From: Brachybacterium epidermidis
Lineage (GTDB): Bacteria; Actinomycetota; Actinomycetes; Actinomycetales; Dermabacteraceae
Assembly: GCF_015209585.1 (NCBI RefSeq)
Contig: NZ_JADEYR010000004.1
Coordinates: 62,001 to 126,000, forward strand
DNA: 64,000 nt
Direction of reading: 5' to 3'
In this document: positions 44,638-53,777 of the stretch, one piece after another
Layout of the letters: every line of letters starts with the position of its first letter
Position numbering within the stretch: the stretch's first letter is position 1
The notes under the pieces: model-generated
The model's input: the letters and a program-made list of their open reading frames with translations, nothing else
Told to the model about the DNA's origin: nothing
Database searches by the model: none
Program-made: the position numbers and the translations under genes

Positions 44638-45312
44638 TCAGAACTCCGTGACGTCCGTGGCCTGGCCGAGGGTGTCCACGGCATCCCCGGTGACCAGGAA
44701 GCCCACGCGGCGCACCAGCGAGACGGCATGGTCGCCGAGGCGCTCGTAGAAGCGGATCAGCAGGGTGAGGTCGACGATCTGGGTGTTCGTGTAGCCCTCG
44801 CCCTTCCCGATCTCCCGCGCGATCTCCTGCTGCAGCTCGTCGAGCTCGTCGTCGTTCTTCTCCACCTGCGCGGCCAGCGCCAGGTCGCGATCGGAGATCA
44901 CCTGGGCCGCGTCGCGCAGCGCGGCCAGCGCGAGGTCGGACATGCGGCGGATCTGCTCGCGGTGCTGCTCGGGCACGGCCAGCTCCGGGTGGCTGCGGCG
45001 CGCCACCAGGGCCACGTGGGCGCACAGGTCGCCCATCCGCTCCAGGGAGGAGCTCATGCGCAGGGATGCCACCAGCAGTCGCAGATCGGTGGCCACCGGG
45101 GACTGCCGCGCCAGCAGCTCGACGGACTTCGCATCGAGATCGAGCTGGCGCTCGTCGATGTGGGGGTCCGCGGCCACCACCCTCTCCGCCAGGGCGAGGT
45201 CGCCGTCCAGCAGGGCGTCGGTGGCGTCCGACAGGGCGCTCTCGACCATCGATGCCATATTGACCAGGTCGTCGACGAGATGCCGAAGGTCGCTCTGATA
45301 GGCCTCGCGCAT
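44638..45312 (-). CDS. phoU: Phosphate transport system regulator PhoU
   Basis: This is a 224-aa all-helical protein of two PhoU repeats: residues ~8-95 with SDLRHLVDDLVNMASMVESAL and ~110-210 with DLALAALRDAAQVISDRDLALA. PhoU links Pst transport to the SenX3-RegX3 pair. ATG 45312 (MREAYQS) is preferred over GTG 45321. It is divergent from senX3 across 177 bases that hold direct repeats. Confidence 0.9.
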   Translation of the reverse strand: MREAYQSDLRHLVDDLVNMASMVESALSDATDALLDGDLALAERVVAADPHIDERQLDLDAKSVELLARQSPVATDLRLLVASLRMSSSLERMGDLCAHVALVARRSHPELAVPEQHREQIRRMSDLALAALRDAAQVISDRDLALAAQVEKNDDELDELQQEIAREIGKGEGYTNTQIVDLTLLIRFYERLGDHAVSLVRRVGFLVTGDAVDTLGQATDVTEF

Positions 45313-45389
45313 GGTCCGCACTCTTCTTTCGTCGCAGGGGTCGTCAGCTCTCGAGTGTGGCGACAGCGGGTTAACAGCTGTTGCGCCTC

Positions 45390-45418
45390 GGTGAACGGAG
45401 GGAAGAACCGAGGTGAAC
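45390..45418 (-). promoter_or_regulatory. PHO-box-like direct repeats
   Basis: GTTCACC occurs twice on the minus strand (45418-45412 and 45396-45390) exactly 22 bases apart, twice the 11-base period of actinobacterial PhoP/RegX3 boxes. It lies between phoU and senX3. Confidence 0.55.
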
Positions 45419-45477
45419 TCCTCGGCACCGTGCCGCCCTTCACCGGTCTGGTGTCCGATCCTACCCGGGGCACGTCC

Positions 45478-45483
45478 TAGTCT
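45478..45483 (+). promoter_or_regulatory. Leaderless -10 (TAGTCT) of senX3
   Basis: TAGTCT with the 6-nt spacer TGTCTG precedes GTG 45490. Confidence 0.6.
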
Positions 45484-45489
45484 TGTCTG

Positions 45490-46689
45490 GTGCCCTCGAC
45501 GATCATCCTGCTCCTGGCCGGTTCCATCGGCCTGGTGATCGGCTGTGCGGCGGCACTGGCACTAGCGCGTTCGGAGCGGCGCGGTCGCGGCCCGGTCGGC
45601 GCCCCGGAGCCGGTGGTGCCCGAGCCGGCCGCGGAGGTGCTCGCGATCCTCTCCTCCGCCTACGTGGTGCTGGACTCCAGCGGGGACGTGCTGCGTGCCT
45701 CCCCCCTGGCCTACTCGTACGGGATCGTGCGCGCCACGGGTGGGGACTACCCGCGGCTGGCGAACTCCGAGCTGATGGAGCTGGCGGCCGATGTGGGCCG
45801 CAACGGCGGCTACCGCGACGAACGGCTCACCCTGCGTCGTTCCAGCCAGGGTGACTCCGACGCCGTGATCGACGTGCGAATCGGGGCGCTGGGTGAGAAC
45901 GGGGTCCTGCTGCTGGCGGACGATCTCACCCGAGCGGTGCGGGTGGAGGAGACCCGCCGCGACTTCGTGGCCAACGTGTCCCATGAGCTGAAGACCCCGG
46001 TCGGCGCGATCACCCTGCTGGCGGAGACCATGGAGGACGCCGCCGAGGATCCGGACGCGGTGCGCCGCTTCGCCGAGCGCATGCAGACCGAGTCCCGCCG
46101 CCTCTCCCACCTGGTGCAGGAGATCATCGAGCTGTCCCGCGTGCAGGGCACCTCCGCCCTCCCCGATGCGGAACCGGTGGAGATCGACGAGATCATCGAG
46201 GAGGCCGTGGCGCTGAACCACAACTTCGCGCTGGGCTCCCGGATCACCGTCGCCGTCGGCGGCACCACCGGGCTGCGGGTGTTCGGCTCCGCCTCGATGC
46301 TCACCACCGCCGTGTCCAACCTGATCTCCAACGCGATCACCTACTCCGACGCGGACACCCGGATCGGGGTGTCCGTGCGTCGGGACGGCGGGATGGTGGA
46401 GCTGTCGGTGAAGGACCAGGGGATCGGGATCTCCAAGGAGAACCTGGAGCGGGTGTTCGAGAGGTTCTTCCGGGTGGATCGCGCACGGTCACGGGACACC
46501 GGGGGGTCCGGGCTGGGGCTCGCGATCGTCAAGCACATCGCCACCGATCACGGGGGTGAGGTCACCGCCTGGTCGATGGCGGGCCAGGGGTCCACGTTCA
46601 CCCTGCGCATCCCCGAGATGGGGAGCACCGGCGCCGTCACCGTCGGCGGTGCCGCATCGCGTACCGTGGACGTGGACGAGGGTCCGTGA
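45490..46689 (+). CDS. senX3: Sensor histidine kinase SenX3 (PhoR type)
   Basis: This is a 399-aa kinase. One membrane helix (residues ~5-25), a PAS-like region (~45-145), a DHp domain with the phospho-His in FVANVSHELKTP (~residue 165), and a HATPase domain with NLISNAITYSDADT, DQGIGISKENLERVFERFFR and GGSGLGLAIVKHIA. In actinobacteria SenX3 senses phosphate with RegX3 and PhoU, as the gene order here suggests. It begins at GTG 45490. Confidence 0.9.
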   Translation: MPSTIILLLAGSIGLVIGCAAALALARSERRGRGPVGAPEPVVPEPAAEVLAILSSAYVVLDSSGDVLRASPLAYSYGIVRATGGDYPRLANSELMELAADVGRNGGYRDERLTLRRSSQGDSDAVIDVRIGALGENGVLLLADDLTRAVRVEETRRDFVANVSHELKTPVGAITLLAETMEDAAEDPDAVRRFAERMQTESRRLSHLVQEIIELSRVQGTSALPDAEPVEIDEIIEEAVALNHNFALGSRITVAVGGTTGLRVFGSASMLTTAVSNLISNAITYSDADTRIGVSVRRDGGMVELSVKDQGIGISKENLERVFERFFRVDRARSRDTGGSGLGLAIVKHIATDHGGEVTAWSMAGQGSTFTLRIPEMGSTGAVTVGGAASRTVDVDEGP

Positions 46690-46702
46690 GTAGGAGGTTG
46701 AG

Positions 46703-47395
46703 ATGACCAGAATCCTGATCGTCGAGGACGAGGAGTCCTTCTCGGACCCGTTGTCGTACTCGCTGCGCAAGGAGGGCTACGAGGTCGCCGTGGCCGACAA
46801 CGGCACGGACGGGCTACGCATCTTCTCCGCCCACGGTGCCGACCTGGTGCTGCTTGACCTGATGCTGCCGGGGATGAGCGGCACCGACGTGTGCCGGGAG
46901 ATCCGCCGCACCTCGAGCGTCCCGGTCATCATGCTGACCGCCAAGGACGACGAGTTCGACAAGGTGCTGGGGCTAGAGCTGGGTGCCGATGACTACGTGA
47001 CCAAGCCGTACTCCTCACGCGAGCTGCTGGCCCGGATCAAGGCGGTGCTGCGTCGGGGCCAGGACTCGGCCGATGCCCAGGAGGACACCACCCTCCATGC
47101 CGGGCACATCATGATGGACGTCGAGCGCCACGTGGTCCAGGTGCGCGGCCAGGAGGTGGCGCTGCCACTGAAGGAGTTCGAGCTGCTGGAGATGCTGCTG
47201 CGCAACGTGGACCGGGTGCTCACCCGCGGACAGCTGATCGATCGGGTGTGGGGCGCCAACTACGTGGGCGACACCAAGACGCTCGACGTGCACGTCAAGC
47301 GCCTGCGCGCCAAGATCGAGGACGACCCCAAGAACCCGGTGCACCTGGTGACGGTGCGCGGGCTGGGCTACAAGTTCGAATCCGCCGCCCACTGA
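46703..47395 (+). CDS. regX3: Response regulator RegX3 (OmpR/PhoB family)
   Basis: This is a 230-aa regulator. The receiver domain shows EDEESF, the phospho-Asp in LVLLDLMLPGMSG, and TAKDDEFDKVLGLELGADDYVTKPYS. The winged-helix DNA-binding domain follows (LPLKEFELLEMLLRNVDRVLTRGQLIDRVWG, TLDVHVKRLRAKIEDDPKNP). It lies 13 bases after senX3 with AGGAGG in front of ATG 46703. Target: probably the PHO-box-like repeats upstream of phoU/senX3. Confidence 0.93.
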   Translation: MTRILIVEDEESFSDPLSYSLRKEGYEVAVADNGTDGLRIFSAHGADLVLLDLMLPGMSGTDVCREIRRTSSVPVIMLTAKDDEFDKVLGLELGADDYVTKPYSSRELLARIKAVLRRGQDSADAQEDTTLHAGHIMMDVERHVVQVRGQEVALPLKEFELLEMLLRNVDRVLTRGQLIDRVWGANYVGDTKTLDVHVKRLRAKIEDDPKNPVHLVTVRGLGYKFESAAH

Positions 47396-47489
47396 CGGGG
47401 CGGGGCTCAGGGAGCGGACGGGGGCGGCACCGCGCCGCTCATACGACGGGCAACGGCGAGGGGGCGTCGACCGACGCACCGGGCGCGCA

Positions 47490-48041
47490 TCAGGCGCCGG
47501 TGGTGCTCTCGTCCTGGCTGGAACCCCCGCCGTCGCTGGCACCCTCGCCGGAGCCGCCCTGGACGGCGTCCTCGTAGTACTCGAGCGTGGTGTCCGTCAC
47601 CGGCAGCGTGATCTCGGTGGACTGCCCGTTGGCGGTGATCGACAGATCCATGGCGGCCCCGGCGGGGACATCGATCTGACCGATCTGGATCTGCTGGGCG
47701 TCCTCACCGACACCGAGGTTCACGGTGGACTCGGCGGGCACGGCGACCCGACCGGCGAACACCACGGTGCCCTCGGAGAGCCCTTCGAGCTCGACCGTGA
47801 CCTCCTCAGTGGTGTAGTTGGCGACAGCGCCGATCAGCACCGCGGAGCCGTCGTCCTGCACGACCACGATGGCGTTGCGCACGCCGACCATCAGCTGGCC
47901 GGCTTCCTCGAGGTTCGCGTTGGTGCCGTCCGCCGCCTGGTAGAAGTTGTGGGTCTGCACAGGGTTGATGTAGCTGCAGCCGGAGGCGGCGAAGGCCAGA
48001 CCCACCGCGGCAGCGGTGAGTGCGAGACGGGGACGACGCAC
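47490..48041 (-). CDS. Predicted lipoprotein, unknown function
   Basis: This is a 183-aa protein. GTG 48041 has AGGAG upstream; [22 protein letters not shown] is a lipoprotein signal with the lipidated Cys about residue 22. The mature part is rich in Val, Thr and Gly, with regular strands ([36 protein letters not shown]), and ends in a Ser/Gly/Asp-rich tail. The strand pattern suggests an immunoglobulin-like or DUF461-like copper-chaperone fold, but no metal motif is visible. It sits opposite carD. Confidence 0.78.
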   Translation of the reverse strand: MRRPRLALTAAAVGLAFAASGCSYINPVQTHNFYQAADGTNANLEEAGQLMVGVRNAIVVVQDDGSAVLIGAVANYTTEEVTVELEGLSEGTVVFAGRVAVPAESTVNLGVGEDAQQIQIGQIDVPAGAAMDLSITANGQSTEITLPVTDTTLEYYEDAVQGGSGEGASDGGGSSQDESTTGA

Positions 48042-48180
48042 GTGGAGCTCCTGTTCGGTTCCTCGGGGAGGGCCCTGCCAGGGTACCGCACCTGACACCC
48101 GTCAGGACGCGCGTACGGCGGCATCGTGCAAGCCCGCAGCAGACGGGAGGGCGGCGTAGTGTAGCACGACCCCACCCTGA

Positions 48181-48186
48181 TAGACT
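48181..48186 (+). promoter_or_regulatory. Candidate -10 (TAGACT) of carD
   Basis: TAGACT lies 25 bases before ATG 48212, and the gene has a normal AAAGGGG ribosome site, so this transcript should carry a short leader. Confidence 0.5.
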
Positions 48187-48211
48187 GTACTGCGGAAAGG
48201 GGACCAGCCAC

Positions 48212-48694
48212 ATGAACTTTGTCGTCGGCGAGACCGTCGTCTACCCGCACCACGGAGCGGCGCTCATCGAAGAGGTGAAGACCCGCACCATCAAGGGCGA
48301 GGACCGCACCTACCTGAAGCTGAAGGTCGCCCAGGGCGATCTGACCATCGAGGTCCCTGCGGACAACGTCGACCTGGTCGGCGTGCGCGACGTGGTGGAC
48401 AAGGAGGGCCTCGCCGAGGTCTTCGAGGTGCTCCGCCAGCCCTACACGGAGGAGCCCACCAACTGGTCCCGCCGCTACAAGGCGAACGTCGAGAAGCTCG
48501 CCTCCGGCGACGTGAAGAAGGTCGCCGAGGTCGTCCGCGACCTGTGGCGTCGCGATCAGGACCGCGGGCTCTCCGCCGGTGAGAAGCGCATGCTCGCCAA
48601 GGCCCGCCAGATCCTGGTCTCCGAGCTCGCCCTCGCCGAGAAGACCGACGAGGACAACGCGGAGTCGATCCTGGACGAGGTCCTCGCGTCCTGA
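48212..48694 (+). CDS. carD: CarD, RNA polymerase-binding transcription regulator
   Basis: This is a 160-aa global regulator that stabilises RNA polymerase open complexes. It shows [23 protein letters not shown] (RNA polymerase beta-interacting Tudor-like domain), [21 protein letters not shown] and [32 protein letters not shown], with the conserved Trp of the DNA-contacting half. AAAGGGG lies 9 nt before ATG. As in Mycobacterium, an IspD-type gene follows directly. Confidence 0.95.
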   Translation: MNFVVGETVVYPHHGAALIEEVKTRTIKGEDRTYLKLKVAQGDLTIEVPADNVDLVGVRDVVDKEGLAEVFEVLRQPYTEEPTNWSRRYKANVEKLASGDVKKVAEVVRDLWRRDQDRGLSAGEKRMLAKARQILVSELALAEKTDEDNAESILDEVLAS

Positions 48695-48762
48695 ACGCGC
48701 CTGCGACGGACATCAGCCCGATCCCCTTCGCGGGGACTGCCGGCGCGTTCCCGCGCCCGCTC

Positions 48763-49434
48763 GTGCTCGCCCTGGCCCCGGCTGCCTCGGAAGGGCGCCC
48801 CGGTGACGTGCCGGCGCTGGCCGAGCTCGGGGGGACCTGCCTGGTCGGGCGGCTCCTCGCCACTCTCTCCGAGGTCGGGCTGCCCGCCCCGCTGGTGATG
48901 ACCACGGAGGCCGCTGTGCCTCGGATGCGCCGCGCGCTTGGCCGCGGGGCGGAGGTGCGCGCGAGCCAGGGCGGCCGGGCACAGGCGATCATCGCGGCCC
49001 TGGCGGAGCTCGACGGCACCTCCGTGCTGATCCTCGACGCCGAACGCGCCCTCACCCCCGCATCGGTCATCTCCGAGGTGCTCGCGGCTGCCGGCGACGA
49101 CGTCGATGCGGTGGTGCCGGTGATCCCCATGACCGATTCGGTCAAGCTCGTCACCCACGACGGTCTGCGCAACGTGGACCGCTCCACGCTGGCCGGGCTG
49201 CAGAGTCCACGGCTGCTGCGTCGCACCGTGCTCGAGAACGCCGTGCGATTAGCCGTCGACGATGACCAGGACGAGATCCTCGCGGTCCTCGCGCGAGGAG
49301 CTCGCGTACGCACCGTGCCCGGCTCCCACGCCGGCTTCGCGGTGGTGGACCGCTTGGGGCTGTGGCAGGCGCAGATCGCCCTGGGCCTGGCGCGGGACAC
49401 CTCCCACCGCCACGGACTGTCCCGTCGCGGCTGA
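48763..49434 (+). CDS. Degenerate IspD-like protein
   Basis: This is a 223-aa protein at the position of ispD in the conserved carD-ispD-ispF order. It aligns from the first residue with the IspD fold (VLALAPAASEGRPGDVPALAELGG against VLAAGSGTRLG...), but the GSGTR nucleotide loop is lost and the PK lysine is gone. RASQGGRAQAIIAAL and SVLILDAERAL remain. It is probably inactive as a cytidylyltransferase, perhaps regulatory or decaying. GTG 48763 is the only plausible start; no Shine-Dalgarno is seen. The canonical ispD is at 49813. Confidence 0.65.
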   Translation: MLALAPAASEGRPGDVPALAELGGTCLVGRLLATLSEVGLPAPLVMTTEAAVPRMRRALGRGAEVRASQGGRAQAIIAALAELDGTSVLILDAERALTPASVISEVLAAAGDDVDAVVPVIPMTDSVKLVTHDGLRNVDRSTLAGLQSPRLLRRTVLENAVRLAVDDDQDEILAVLARGARVRTVPGSHAGFAVVDRLGLWQAQIALGLARDTSHRHGLSRRG

Positions 49435-49496
49435 CGCGCGCAGCGGCAGCCAGGTCGCTCGGCAGGAGCTGTCCTTCGCAGCCGCGCTGGATCTGC

Positions 49497-49802
49497 TCAG
49501 CTGCGGCTGCGCCACACGGCGCGGAACTCCTGGAGCATCCTCACGGGCTTGGACAGAGTGCGCACGGGGAGGCTGGCGGCGAGCTCGCCCGGGTCGCTGC
49601 GCAGGCGGCGCGCCAGCCGACCGGGCTTACTGGAGATCCGCTGGCGCAGATCCGGCAGGTAGTCCTCGCTGACGTCGAGACGGGTGACGGCACCGCAGCC
49701 GGCGCACTGGATCTCGGAGACGAAACGACCGGCGTAGACGACCTGGTGCTCCGACTCCTGCTCGCAGGCGGTGCAGCGCAGGTAGCTCTCCTGGACAGCC
49801 AT
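49497..49802 (-). CDS. Small zinc-ribbon-like protein
   Basis: This is a 101-aa protein with two CxxC pairs (YLRCTACEQ and IQCAGCGAVT) spaced for one zinc ribbon, and a basic helical tail (RQRISSKPGRLARRLRSD). GAGGAGG precedes ATG 49802. It starts 11 bases after the ispD stop on the same strand and is probably co-transcribed with it. Function unknown. Confidence 0.75.
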   Translation of the reverse strand: MAVQESYLRCTACEQESEHQVVYAGRFVSEIQCAGCGAVTRLDVSEDYLPDLRQRISSKPGRLARRLRSDPGELAASLPVRTLSKPVRMLQEFRAVWRSRS

Positions 49803-49812
49803 CCTCTCCTCC

Positions 49813-50565
49813 TCACCCCGTCCTCAAACCTAGCGCGGCCACGACGTCCTGGGCCAGGAGCAGGTCCTGGGCGTAGGTGATCTTGAAGTTGGTCTCCTCG
49901 CCGCGCACCCAGCTCACGGGGATGTCCGTGTACTCCTCGGCGCACGAGGCGGTGTCGGTCCCCACGAAGCCGTCGCGCGCGGCCGCCTCGTAGGCGTCCA
50001 GGATGGTGGCGGCCCGGAATCCCTGGGGCGTCTGCACCCGCACCAGGCGGGAGGGGTCGAAGGCCCCCGTCGCCAGGTGGGCGGTGCCGCCCACGGGGGC
50101 GACATCGGCGGCCGGTATGCCGGGCACCGCTCCCCCGTGCTCCCGGGCTGCGTGGAGCACGGCCGCAGCGAGACCGTGCGAGACCAGGGGCCGGGCGGCG
50201 TCGTGGATCAGCACCGTGTCCACCGCACCGGAGTCGATGCGGTCGGCCAGGTGCCGCAGCGCCATCAGCTCCGACTCCTGCCGGGTGTCACCGCCAATGA
50301 TGATCTCGAGGTGGTGGGCGGTCTCGCGCTCGGCGACGAAGCGGGCGTGCTCGCGATCCTCGGGTCGCACCACGAACACCAGCGTCCCCACGCCCTCCAC
50401 GGAGGCCAGAGTGTTGATCCCCCAGCTGGCGATGCTGCGCCCGGACAGCGGCAGGAACGCCTTGTTGATCCCGGCACCCACCCGGGTGCCGGACCCCCCG
50501 GCCAGGACGATGCCGGCGGCCTTCCCGCGCAGGCGCGGTGAGCGGAGTCGGCGCGGATGGGTCAC
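49813..50565 (-). CDS. ispD: 2-C-methyl-D-erythritol 4-phosphate cytidylyltransferase
   Basis: This is a 250-aa MEP-pathway enzyme that forms CDP-methylerythritol from MEP and CTP. AGIVLAGGSGTRVGAGINKAFLPL holds the nucleotide loop and its Lys. VLIHDAARPLVS and RVQTPQGFRA are also present. GTG 50565 has TACGAT 6 nt upstream. ispF, the next pathway step but one, lies 432 bases away on the other strand. Confidence 0.93.
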   Translation of the reverse strand: MTHPRRLRSPRLRGKAAGIVLAGGSGTRVGAGINKAFLPLSGRSIASWGINTLASVEGVGTLVFVVRPEDREHARFVAERETAHHLEIIIGGDTRQESELMALRHLADRIDSGAVDTVLIHDAARPLVSHGLAAAVLHAAREHGGAVPGIPAADVAPVGGTAHLATGAFDPSRLVRVQTPQGFRAATILDAYEAAARDGFVGTDTASCAEEYTDIPVSWVRGEETNFKITYAQDLLLAQDVVAALGLRTG

Positions 50566-50571
50566 CCCCGC

Positions 50572-50577
50572 ATCGTA
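50572..50577 (-). promoter_or_regulatory. Leaderless -10 (TACGAT) of ispD
   Basis: TACGAT and the 6-nt spacer GCGGGG precede GTG 50565. Confidence 0.6.
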
Positions 50578-50667
50578 GTCGCCGCACCCGAAGCATGTCA
50601 GAATCGTGGTTCCGCCTCGCCAGTCTCCGATGCCCGCTCTTCCTACTCTTCCCTTCAGGAGTCCGCC

Positions 50668-51000
50668 ATGCTCACCATCGCCATCGTGTGCGGCGCGGGG
50701 ATCGCCACCTCCGCCCTGCTCGCGAAACGCGTTCGCGAGCACGTGGCCCCGCGCGGTGCGCACCTCCGAGTCGTCCAGGCCACCGTGATGGACCTGCTCT
50801 CGCCCGACTTCACCGCTGATCTGGTGGTCTCCACCGTGGACCTGCCCGACGCGCTCGGCATTCCTCGCGTGTCCGGGATGCCGCTGCTGCTGGGTACCCG
50901 CCCGGAGCAGACGTACCAGGACATCGACACGCTGCTGGACCGGATCGATACCGCAGGGACGGACGGGACCGATCCGGGCCGTCCCGGAGATCCGGCATGA
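50668..51000 (+). CDS. Orphan PTS EIIB component, galactitol-type
   Basis: This is a 110-aa protein. The phosphocysteine loop is [12 protein letters not shown], as in PTS EIIB domains of the GatB/SgcB type. AGGAG precedes ATG 50668 by 6 nt. No EIIA or EIIC gene is adjacent. The stop overlaps the ispF start (ATGA), so the two are translated together. It may serve a distant permease or act as a regulatory phosphocarrier. Confidence 0.8.
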   Translation: MLTIAIVCGAGIATSALLAKRVREHVAPRGAHLRVVQATVMDLLSPDFTADLVVSTVDLPDALGIPRVSGMPLLLGTRPEQTYQDIDTLLDRIDTAGTDGTDPGRPGDPA

Positions 51001-51488
51001 CCGCCCTTCCCCGCGTCGGCACCGGGGTGGACGTGCATGCCGTCGCGCCGGAGGGCAGTGACCGTGAGCTGTGGATCGCGGGCCTGCGCTGGGAGGGCGA
51101 GCGCGGCCTGGAGGGCCACTCCGATGCCGACGTCGCCTGCCATGCGGCCTGCGACGCGCTCTTCGCGGCCGCGGGCATCGGTGATCTGGGAACGCACTTC
51201 GGCACCGGCCGTCCCGAGTGGGCCGGCGCCTCCGGTGCCGCGCTGCTGGCCGAGGCCGCGCGCCTGGTGCGCGAGGCAGGGTTCGAGATCGGGAACATCT
51301 CGGTGCAGGTGGTGGGCAACCGGCCAAGGCTCTCACGCCGCCGCGAGGAGGCCTGTGCTCGCATGAGCGAGGCCGCCGGTGCGCCCGTCTCGGTGGCCGG
51401 CACCACCACCGACGGCCTGGGCCTGACGGGTCGGGGCGAGGGCATCGCGGCGATCGCCACGGCGCTCGTGATTCCGCAGGACAGCTGA
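50997..51488 (+). CDS. ispF: 2-C-methyl-D-erythritol 2,4-cyclodiphosphate synthase
   Basis: This is a 163-aa MEP-pathway enzyme. [11 protein letters not shown] carries the metal Asp and His, and [21 protein letters not shown] the second metal His. [23 protein letters not shown] forms the nucleotide site. It overlaps the EIIB gene in front and is followed by ilvA after 16 bases. Confidence 0.93.
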   Translation: MTALPRVGTGVDVHAVAPEGSDRELWIAGLRWEGERGLEGHSDADVACHAACDALFAAAGIGDLGTHFGTGRPEWAGASGAALLAEAARLVREAGFEIGNISVQVVGNRPRLSRRREEACARMSEAAGAPVSVAGTTTDGLGLTGRGEGIAAIATALVIPQDS

Positions 51489-51504
51489 CGTTGCAGGAGA
51501 CCTG

Positions 51505-52779
51505 ATGACGACCGTCGATCCCGTACTGCCCCTGAGCGCCGGCGAGGTGGAGGAGGCAGCTGAGCGGCTGGAGTCGGTGCTGCGACGCACGCCCGTGCAC
51601 CTGAGCCAGCGCCTCAGCGACATCGCCGGGGTGCCGGTATGGCTCAAGCGCGAGGACCTGCAGTCCGTGCGCTCCTACAAGCTGCGCGGTGCCCACCTGT
51701 TCCTCGACTCGCTCACCCCCCAGGAGCGGGAGGCGGGTGTGGTCGCCGCGAGCGCCGGCAATCACGCCCAGGGCGTGGCGCAGGCCTGCGCGGTCCAGGA
51801 GATCCACGGGCGCATCTACGTGCCCGGCACCACACCGCGCCAGAAGCGCGACCGCATCGTCGCGCTGGGCGGGGAGTGGGTGGAGCTCGTGCTGGTGGGC
51901 GACACCTTCGACGACGCCGCGGAAGCAGCGGCCGATGACGCCGAGCGCACCGGCGCCACCCTGGTGCCGCCCTTCGATCATCCGGTGGTGATGGCCGGGC
52001 AGGGGACGGTCGCCCGTGAGGCGATCGAGCAGCTCCGCAGCGAGCACGGCCGGGAGGCCTCCACCGTGGTGCTGCCGGTGGGCGGCGGTGGGCTGCTGGC
52101 CGGCTGCGGGGCCTGGCTGCGCGAGCGCACCCCCTCGGTGCGGATCGTGGGCGTGGAGCCCGCCGGTGCCGTCTCGATGGCCGCTGCTGTGCGCGCGGGA
52201 CGCCCGGTGACGCTGCACGAGATGGACCGCTTCGTGGACGGAGCCGCGGTGCGCCGCGTGGGCGCGGGCCCCCTGGCGATGGTGCAGGCGATCGATCCGG
52301 AGCTGCTGGCCGCGGAGGAGGGCGCGGTGTGCACCGAGATGCTCGCCCTGTACCAGGTGGACGGCATCATCACCGAGCCCGCGGGGGCGCTGGCGGCCAC
52401 CGCCGTGGCCACGGGCGCGGTCCGTGCCGACGCCGATGTGCTGGTGGTGGTCTCCGGCGGCAACAACGACGTGTCACGCTACAACGAGATCCTGGAGCGC
52501 TCGATGGTCCACGAGGGCCTCAAGCACTACTTCCTGGTGACCTTCCGGCAGGAGCCCGGGGCGCTGCGACGCTTCCTGGACCAGGTGCTGGGCCCGGACG
52601 ACGACATCGTCCTGTTCGACTACATCAAGCGCAACAATCGCGAGGAGGGCCCTGCACTCGTGGGCCTGGAGATCGGGCGGGCGGAGGATCTCGAGCCGCT
52701 GATGGCCAGGATGGCGGCCTCCAACATGGAGATCGAGCGGGTGGATCCCACCGATCCGATCTACCGCTATCTGACCTGA
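51505..52779 (+). CDS. ilvA: Threonine ammonia-lyase
   Basis: This is a 424-aa PLP enzyme that deaminates threonine to 2-oxobutyrate, the first step toward isoleucine. The PLP-lysine motif is SVRSYKLRGAH; VVAASAGNHAQGVA and LPVGGGGLLAG bind cofactor phosphate. The C-terminal ~90 residues (GLKHYFLVTFRQEPGALRRFLDQVLG) form an ACT-like regulatory domain. AGGAG lies before ATG 51505. Confidence 0.93.
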   Translation: MTTVDPVLPLSAGEVEEAAERLESVLRRTPVHLSQRLSDIAGVPVWLKREDLQSVRSYKLRGAHLFLDSLTPQEREAGVVAASAGNHAQGVAQACAVQEIHGRIYVPGTTPRQKRDRIVALGGEWVELVLVGDTFDDAAEAAADDAERTGATLVPPFDHPVVMAGQGTVAREAIEQLRSEHGREASTVVLPVGGGGLLAGCGAWLRERTPSVRIVGVEPAGAVSMAAAVRAGRPVTLHEMDRFVDGAAVRRVGAGPLAMVQAIDPELLAAEEGAVCTEMLALYQVDGIITEPAGALAATAVATGAVRADADVLVVVSGGNNDVSRYNEILERSMVHEGLKHYFLVTFRQEPGALRRFLDQVLGPDDDIVLFDYIKRNNREEGPALVGLEIGRAEDLEPLMARMAASNMEIERVDPTDPIYRYLT

Positions 52780-52804
52780 TCGCGGGGCTGTGGGGACTGC
52801 GGGG

Positions 52805-53770
52805 TCAGCGCCCCTGACGGGCCTCCACGGCGGAGCGCACGATGTCGTCGAGGTCCTTGCTGGAGGACCAGCCCAGCGTCTGCTCGATCCGCTCGGTGGA
52901 GCAGATCAGGCGGGCAGGGTCGCCCGGGCGGCGCTCGCCCATCGTCGGGGTGAGCTCGGTGCCGAGGGCGCGGCCCACGGCTTCGATCACCTCGAGCACG
53001 CTGGAGCCGGTCCCGGTGCCCACGTTGAACACGCGGTGCGGGCGATCCTCGCCGCGCAGGTAGTCCAGGGCGGCGATGTGGGCGTCAGCCAGATCCAGCA
53101 CGTGCACGTAGTCGCGGATGCAGGTGCCGTCCGGGGTGTCGTAGTCGTCGCCGAACACGATCGGGTCCCGCCCGGCCTCGACCGCGTCCAGGATGATGGG
53201 CACCAGGTTCATCACCAGCGTGTCGGCCAGGTCCGGCCAGCCGGCGCCGGCCACGTTGAAGTAGCGCAGCGCCACGGTGCGCATGCCGTGGGCCCGCTCG
53301 GCGTCCGCGAGCATCCATTCCCCCACGTACTTGGTGGCGCCGTACGGATTGATGGGCTGGGGCTGCAGGTCCTCGGTCACCAGGTCCACGTCCGGCATCC
53401 CGTACACGGCGGCCGAGGAGGAGAACACCACGTCGCGCACCTCAGCGCTGGCGCAGGCGGCCAGCACGTTCGCGAGCCCCCCGATGTTGTCGTGCCAGTA
53501 CATCTCCGGCTTCTGCACCGACTCGCCCACCTGCTTGTGCGCGGCGAAGTGGATGACCGAGTCGGCACCGCAGGCCCGCAGCTGGAAGGCCAGCTTGTCC
53601 ACCGCGTCAGGACTGGTGACGTCCAGCTCCACCAGTTCGGCGCCCTCGGTGCGCTCGCGGAACCCGGTGGACAGGTCGTCCACCACGATCACGTGCTCCC
53701 CCCTCTTCAGAAGCAGTCGCACAACGTGCGATCCGATGTACCCGGCACCACCGATCACGAGAGTCGTCAT
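52805..53770 (-). CDS. galE: UDP-glucose 4-epimerase
   Basis: This is a 321-aa SDR protein. GGAGYIGSHV is the NAD loop, FSSSAAVYG and YGATKYVGEWM the catalytic Ser and Tyr-x-x-x-Lys, and VFNVGTGTGSSVLEV a sugar-nucleotide segment. It interconverts UDP-glucose and UDP-galactose for surface polymers. ATG 53770 is chosen over GTG 53776 because of the -10 spacing. Confidence 0.92.
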   Translation of the reverse strand: MTTLVIGGAGYIGSHVVRLLLKRGEHVIVVDDLSTGFRERTEGAELVELDVTSPDAVDKLAFQLRACGADSVIHFAAHKQVGESVQKPEMYWHDNIGGLANVLAACASAEVRDVVFSSSAAVYGMPDVDLVTEDLQPQPINPYGATKYVGEWMLADAERAHGMRTVALRYFNVAGAGWPDLADTLVMNLVPIILDAVEAGRDPIVFGDDYDTPDGTCIRDYVHVLDLADAHIAALDYLRGEDRPHRVFNVGTGTGSSVLEVIEAVGRALGTELTPTMGERRPGDPARLICSTERIEQTLGWSSSKDLDDIVRSAVEARQGR

Positions 53771-53777
53771 GGCCACG

